From JANWYT01 sp034432435 (GTDB lineage: Bacteria > Chloroflexota > Anaerolineae > Aggregatilineales > Phototrophicaceae), in contig DAOUBS010000004.1 of NCBI GenBank assembly GCA_034432435.1, forward strand, positions 7,068-71,067: DNA of 64,000 nucleotides, read 5' to 3'. The translations under genes and the position numbers were made by a program. Every line of letters starts with the position of its first letter. The stretch's first letter is position 1. Of the stretch, positions 60,002 through 64,000 are shown piece after piece. Under the pieces are notes generated by a model. The model searched no databases, was not told the DNA's origin, and saw only the letters and a list, made by a program, of their open reading frames with translations.

Positions 60002-62173
60002 TTAATCCACCGGGGGTAAAATCGGGCGCGAGAGGCTTGAGGCTCTGTAGGGCATGAAGGTCTGTCGGTTGTGTGCCAGCGCTTGCGGCGGAATGGCGCT
60101 GAGAGCGCTGCGCAGCGGCAGACGAAAGCCAAAGGTGCTGCCCTCACCGTGCACGCTCTTGAAGATGATCGTGCCTTGATGCCGCTCAACAATGCTCTTG
60201 ACGAGGTGCAGCCCCAGTCCTGTGCCTTCGATGTGAGACACCTCAGGCGTGCGCACCCGTGAAAATGGGCGGAACAGTTGGTCTTGCATCGCCTCAGGGA
60301 CGCCGTAGCCGCTGTCGGTCACCTCGTAGATCAAATGTGTGCCGTTGTTGCGCAGGCTGACTGTCAGCGTGCCGCCGTCTGGCGTGTACTTGATGGCGTT
60401 CTCGATCAAATTAGCGATGGCCTCGGCAATTTGTGCAGTATGCCCGACCACATCATAGCGGTGGGCGTCAGGGTCGATCTCCAACTGCAAGTGATGCCCC
60501 CGTTCTTGCACTTGATCGCGGTATTGCGCCAGCATGTCGCCCAGCAGCCGCTGGAAGTTGAACCGCTCGACGACACCGCTCGTCATCTGCTGCTCGATGC
60601 GCTCTAGCGACAGGATGTCTTTCAAGATCTGGTTTGCGCGCGCGACAGCTTGCTGAATGGCGTGGACGCGTTTAACCTGTTCTGGGCTGAGGGTCGTGCC
60701 GTCGCGCAAGATCATCTCCGCATAGCCCATCGTGACGCTAATCGGCTGGCGTAGGTCGTGCGCGGCCATGCGGATGATCTCGGTCTTGTACTGCTCTAGG
60801 TGGCTGACCTGTTCGTAAAGCCGCGCCAGCTCATCAGCGCGCTTTTTCAGTTCGGCTTGGATTTGTTTGCGCTCGGTCATGTCGCGCATGATCGACATGT
60901 AGAGCAGCCGCTCGCCGTCTGGGATGGGCGCAACGGTCACTTCAAGGTCAAGCGGCGTTCGATCTTTGCGAATCACTTGAATCTCAAAGCGCCCGTTCTT
61001 CACATCGGGGGTTTCGAAGCGCAGGGGCTGCGGCTGGATGACGTCGCTCGTCATCGTGCGCAGCTCGTTTAAGCTATAGCCGAGCAGCCGCACCGCTGCT
61101 TCGTTGGCGTCCACGATGGCAAGGCGGCTGTCCTCTAGCAGAATGGCGTCTTGCGCTTGGTTGAACAGGGTGCGATAGCGCGTTTCACTCTCGATGAGGG
61201 CTTCTTGGGCGCGGGATTGTGCGGTGATGTCGCGCAGCAGCAACGCTTGCCCGCGCGTCGTTTGACGATCCACCAGCGGCAGGGTGCGCAGCTCAAAGCG
61301 CTGGCTGCCCTCGCTCACCTCGAGGGTGGCGCTGGCTGTTAAGCTGGGCAGCCAGCGCAGCACCTGCGGCAGGCTATCTGCGAGGCGCGTGCCGATGAGC
61401 AGCCCAATTGATGAACTGCCAGTATAGGCCGCAAACGCCGCGTTGATCGCCAGCACGCGCTGCTGATTGTCTAAAATCAGCACCCCGTCGGGATGGTCAC
61501 GGATGACCGCGCTGTAGGCGTCAGGCAGGCCATAGAGCAGGTCAACTTGCAAGCTGGCAGCTATCACCAGCAGCAGGGCAAACGCCGCCGACGTGACATC
61601 CCACGGCCAGCCAACCCAGAAGAAGGCAGCGCGCGCCAGCAGCACAGCGGTCACGGCTGCCACCAGCGCGATCTGCCCTAGACGGCGCGGCTCATGCCAC
61701 GCCAACAGCCCACCCGCTAGCGCCAGCGCGCCGCTTTGCAGCGCGAGATAGGCGAGGTAAACCGGCTGCGGGGCGACGATCAAGACCGGTTGAGAACCAG
61801 CAAGCTGCGTCAATTCAAGCTGCCAAAACAAACTGCCGAGGTCAAAGAAAGCTGCGCCCACCGCAATCAGCGGCACGATGAGCAGGGCACGTGGGCGTGG
61901 GCGGCGCGTGAGTGCTAGCGCGAACAGCAGCAGCAGCACGTCCACGAGCAGGGCGCTTGGCTGCTTCAACAAATACCACAGCGTTTGCTGCGTCATGCTC
62001 GAGCCTTGAAGCTGAAGCAGATATGCCAGCGACCACACCGCCACTGCCACTGCTGCTCCCAACAAGAGACGCATCGTCGGCAGCGCCCGATACTGCCACA
62101 GCAGCAGCACCATCCCGATTGACAATGCGCTAGATGTCAGCGTTAGCAGCACAACAACGATGTACATCACCAT
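60002..62173 (-). CDS. Sensor histidine kinase with seven-helix N-terminus and two PAS domains
   Basis: This 723-residue kinase has about seven membrane helices (about 1-215), like the 7TM module of bacterial kinases. Two PAS domains follow (about 225-330, with VLAINAAFAAYTG; and about 340-455, with YRTLFNQAQDAILLED). A coiled coil, the H-box (AAHDLRQPISVTMGYAEM near 490), the N-box (IANLIENAIKYTPDGG) and the G-box (GTGLGLHLVKSIVERHQG) complete it. No receiver gene is adjacent. ATGs at 62173 and 62167 are both possible starts. Confidence 0.93.
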   Translation of the reverse strand: MVMYIVVVLLTLTSSALSIGMVLLLWQYRALPTMRLLLGAAVAVAVWSLAYLLQLQGSSMTQQTLWYLLKQPSALLVDVLLLLFALALTRRPRPRALLIVPLIAVGAAFFDLGSLFWQLELTQLAGSQPVLIVAPQPVYLAYLALQSGALALAGGLLAWHEPRRLGQIALVAAVTAVLLARAAFFWVGWPWDVTSAAFALLLVIAASLQVDLLYGLPDAYSAVIRDHPDGVLILDNQQRVLAINAAFAAYTGSSSIGLLIGTRLADSLPQVLRWLPSLTASATLEVSEGSQRFELRTLPLVDRQTTRGQALLLRDITAQSRAQEALIESETRYRTLFNQAQDAILLEDSRLAIVDANEAAVRLLGYSLNELRTMTSDVIQPQPLRFETPDVKNGRFEIQVIRKDRTPLDLEVTVAPIPDGERLLYMSIMRDMTERKQIQAELKKRADELARLYEQVSHLEQYKTEIIRMAAHDLRQPISVTMGYAEMILRDGTTLSPEQVKRVHAIQQAVARANQILKDILSLERIEQQMTSGVVERFNFQRLLGDMLAQYRDQVQERGHHLQLEIDPDAHRYDVVGHTAQIAEAIANLIENAIKYTPDGGTLTVSLRNNGTHLIYEVTDSGYGVPEAMQDQLFRPFSRVRTPEVSHIEGTGLGLHLVKSIVERHQGTIIFKSVHGEGSTFGFRLPLRSALSAIPPQALAHNRQTFMPYRASSLSRPILPPVD

Positions 62174-62391
62174 GGGCAGTAATATCCAAATATAATGCTA
62201 TTTTTTATTATGTGACAAAACAGCCAGATCCGATAGTTTTGTCGGGGGCTTTAGAACGTGATCGCAGAGGGTGAAAAAAACGCGCTAAGCAGGCAGCGCC
62301 CACAAAGCGTAGGCAAACATCAATTATGCAAGGTTATATTTTTCATATACTAGTACATATCTGACGATAATCGAAAAAGGGGGAATTTACA

Positions 62392-63423
62392 ATGAAGCCA
62401 CTTCTTGCTTTCATGCTGTTATGTCTGACTGGGGGAGTGCTGATCGCGCAAGATATTGAACCTTTGGAGATGCCAACGGGGTTTGAACCTCTTGCTATCA
62501 CGTTTCCTGTCCCTGCGATCTACGTCAGCGGTGATCTGCCCATCGTCGGCACGGTCAACGTGGCAGGCTTGAACAACTACTTCCTCGAAATTCGTGAGCT
62601 GCGCCCAAGTGTGCCAGGCGCGCCTGAAGCGCCGTGGACGCCTGCCACGCTGCCCTCGCGGGTTCCTGTCCTCAACAGCGTGATCACCGTGCTGGATACA
62701 ACGCTCTTCCCGGACGGGCTGTACGAAATCCGCCTTGCAGTGACGACCGGCACAGATCGGCAGCACTTCCGCGTGTCGCCCATCCGCATCGTCAACGACC
62801 CGATGAGCGTCAGCCCTTATCTCGCGCTGATGATGGCCGAACAAGGCAGCAGCAGCGGCTCGGTTCCGCTGCCCACGCCGACCTCGCCCGCGCTGAGCTT
62901 CCCGACCGCAGCGCCCACTCTACCGCCGCCCCCGGTGTTCGCTACGCCTACGCTGACCGGCCCCTACGTCCAGTCGTTCGTGAACGCTAACGTGCGTCAG
63001 GGTGACAGCACGGTGTATCCCATCGTCGGCAGCTTGCCCAACGGCAGCACCGCGCCTATCATCGGCATCAGCACGACCGGCAGCGGCTGGTACTACATCC
63101 AACTGCCCAACGGCACGCGTGGGTTTATCTCACCGACGACCGTCACCGCAGTCGGCAACACCGTGGGCGTGCCGCCAGTGGCCCCACCCCCGCCGCCGCC
63201 GCCCACCGCCGCGCCCACGATGATCCCGCCCACGGCGATGCCGACCGCCACGCCCTTCTTGATGGTCACGCCAACCCCAAGCGCCACGCCCACCGCGACC
63301 GCGACGCTGATCTTCATCCCGCCAGTGATCACGCTCTTCCCATTGGCCACGCCAACATCGATCTTCATCGTCCCGCCGATCGTCACGCTCCCGCCTATCT
63401 TTATCCCGACAGTCGGCCCGTAA
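62392..63423 (+). CDS. Secreted SH3b-like surface protein, first of two tandem paralogues
   Basis: This 343-residue protein has a signal peptide (MKPLLAFMLLCLTGGVLIAQ). An Ig-like N-terminal domain (about 30-150) includes FPVPAIYVSGDLPIVGTVNV. An SH3b-like domain (about 195-255) follows with VNANVRQGDSTVYPIVGSL and GWYYIQLPNGTRGFIS. The tail is a long Pro/Thr-rich segment. SH3b domains of this type often bind peptidoglycan or other wall polymers. AAAGGGGG lies eight bases before the ATG. A TATACT near 62346 may be its -10. The next gene is a paralogue. Confidence 0.85.
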   Translation: MKPLLAFMLLCLTGGVLIAQDIEPLEMPTGFEPLAITFPVPAIYVSGDLPIVGTVNVAGLNNYFLEIRELRPSVPGAPEAPWTPATLPSRVPVLNSVITVLDTTLFPDGLYEIRLAVTTGTDRQHFRVSPIRIVNDPMSVSPYLALMMAEQGSSSGSVPLPTPTSPALSFPTAAPTLPPPPVFATPTLTGPYVQSFVNANVRQGDSTVYPIVGSLPNGSTAPIIGISTTGSGWYYIQLPNGTRGFISPTTVTAVGNTVGVPPVAPPPPPPPTAAPTMIPPTAMPTATPFLMVTPTPSATPTATATLIFIPPVITLFPLATPTSIFIVPPIVTLPPIFIPTVGP

Positions 63424-63539
63424 TCGTCTAAGCATTCTGTGAAAGTCGCTGTGTAGTAGGCCAGTCGGCTGATACACAGCGACATTTTTACATTATCATT
63501 CAGATAACTATATACCACCCTCGAGGAGGAACACTGCTC

Positions 63540-64000
63540 ATGAAACGTTTGGTTGTGTTCATTGGTTTGCTCGCGCTGGCTGGCGGCGTCTTGGCGCAGC
63601 AAATCGAGCCGCTTACCCAGCCCACCGGCACCGAGCAGATCGCCATCACTTATCCTGTCCCTGTGCTGACCGTCAGCGGGCAAGTGACAGTGGCCGGCAC
63701 AGTCTCCGTCCCTAACCTGAGCAACTACTTCATCGAGTTCCGTCCGCTGGTGTTGACCGGCCCGGGCACGCCCACCCCGCCAGAGGGCAATTGGTTCCCG
63801 GCCACGCTGCCCAGCAATCGCCCCGTCACCAACAACGTGCTAGGCGTGTGGAACACGACCACCGCGCCAGACGGCCTGTATGAGCTGCGACTGGTGGTGA
63901 TCGCCGGCGGGCGCACCCAGTTCTTCCGCGTGTCGCCGGTGCGCGTGCTGAACAACCCGGCAGCGCTTAGCCCGTTCGCCAGCGTGGTGGCTGGCGCCAC
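63540..64000 (+). CDS. Secreted surface protein, second tandem paralogue, cut by window edge
   Basis: The frame opens at the ATG at 63540, after GAGGAGGA at 63523-63530, and runs open to the right edge (153 codons). It starts MKRLVVFIGLLALAGGVLAQ, a signal peptide, and continues ITYPVPVLTVSGQVTVAGTV, in step with the first paralogue. The NYFIEFRPL, PDGLYELRLVV and FFRVSPVRV blocks all match it. The SH3b domain would lie beyond the window. The 116-base gap before it has no clear terminator, so the two may be co-transcribed. Confidence 0.85.
   Translation, partial: MKRLVVFIGLLALAGGVLAQQIEPLTQPTGTEQIAITYPVPVLTVSGQVTVAGTVSVPNLSNYFIEFRPLVLTGPGTPTPPEGNWFPATLPSNRPVTNNVLGVWNTTTAPDGLYELRLVVIAGGRTQFFRVSPVRVLNNPAALSPFASVVAGA

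Overview
The window is 64 kb of dense, GC-rich bacterial chromosome with no tRNA, rRNA, insertion sequence or CRISPR array that I could see. Its style suggests a Chloroflexota (Anaerolineae-like) genome. The signs are secreted proteins with long Pro/Thr linkers, a run of membrane-anchored TPR proteins, WD40 lipoproteins, SH3b-type surface proteins, two complete peptide ABC operons, many sensor kinases, ClpC and a SufS/SufU pair. The lineage is an inference from gene style, not a database match.

Layout. 1-4.6 kb: end of a GT-C membrane glycosyltransferase, then a peptide ABC transporter operon (binding protein, DppB-like, DppC-like). 4.8-12.2 kb: agmatine/peptidyl-arginine deiminase family enzyme, an orphan Nif11-like small protein, a CRP/FNR regulator translationally coupled to a PfkB-type phosphofructokinase, a CtpE-like P-type ATPase and a WD40 lipoprotein. 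12.3-16.7 kb: a Fur-family regulator with a glycosyltransferase, facing a metal operon made of an unknown protein, a cysteine-free ribosomal protein L28 and a COG0523 GTPase; then a TPR protein. 16.7-19.6 kb: DUF4272-like protein, AttH/CrtC-like lipocalin protein and a metallophosphoesterase.

19.6-27.3 kb is the most unusual part. A class A PBP-like protein has lost the catalytic residues of its transpeptidase domain and apparently one of the two catalytic glutamates of its transglycosylase domain. It is translationally coupled to a membrane-anchored protein with four thrombospondin-type-3 calcium repeats. Diverging from this pair is an operon of three membrane-anchored TPR paralogues. 27.3-35.5 kb: a LexA DNA-binding domain without its protease, GT2, a hybrid-like kinase with two receivers, clpC and an unknown membrane protein. 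35.8-49.3 kb: a STAS-like protein behind a near-consensus promoter and a structured leader, sucCD, a sensor kinase, an alkaline-phosphatase-superfamily protein, a second peptide ABC operon whose DppC-like gene is cut by an in-frame TGA, a small charged protein, xpt, a DUF58 protein, a receiver and sufSU.

49.6-64 kb: a cold-shock protein with a long leader, a frameshifted HEAT-repeat gene, an orphan biotinyl carrier with an unknown partner, an SDR, an FHA/zinc-ribbon protein coupled to a dual-specificity phosphatase, a DinB-like protein, a PH-like membrane protein, a 938-residue secreted Ig-like/PPC protein, a methyltransferase, a PAS sensor kinase and two tandem secreted paralogues, the second cut by the window edge. 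Short palindromic repeats of several families are scattered between genes. Genes are tightly packed: many start/stop overlaps indicate translational coupling, and several convergent pairs overlap at their 3' ends.
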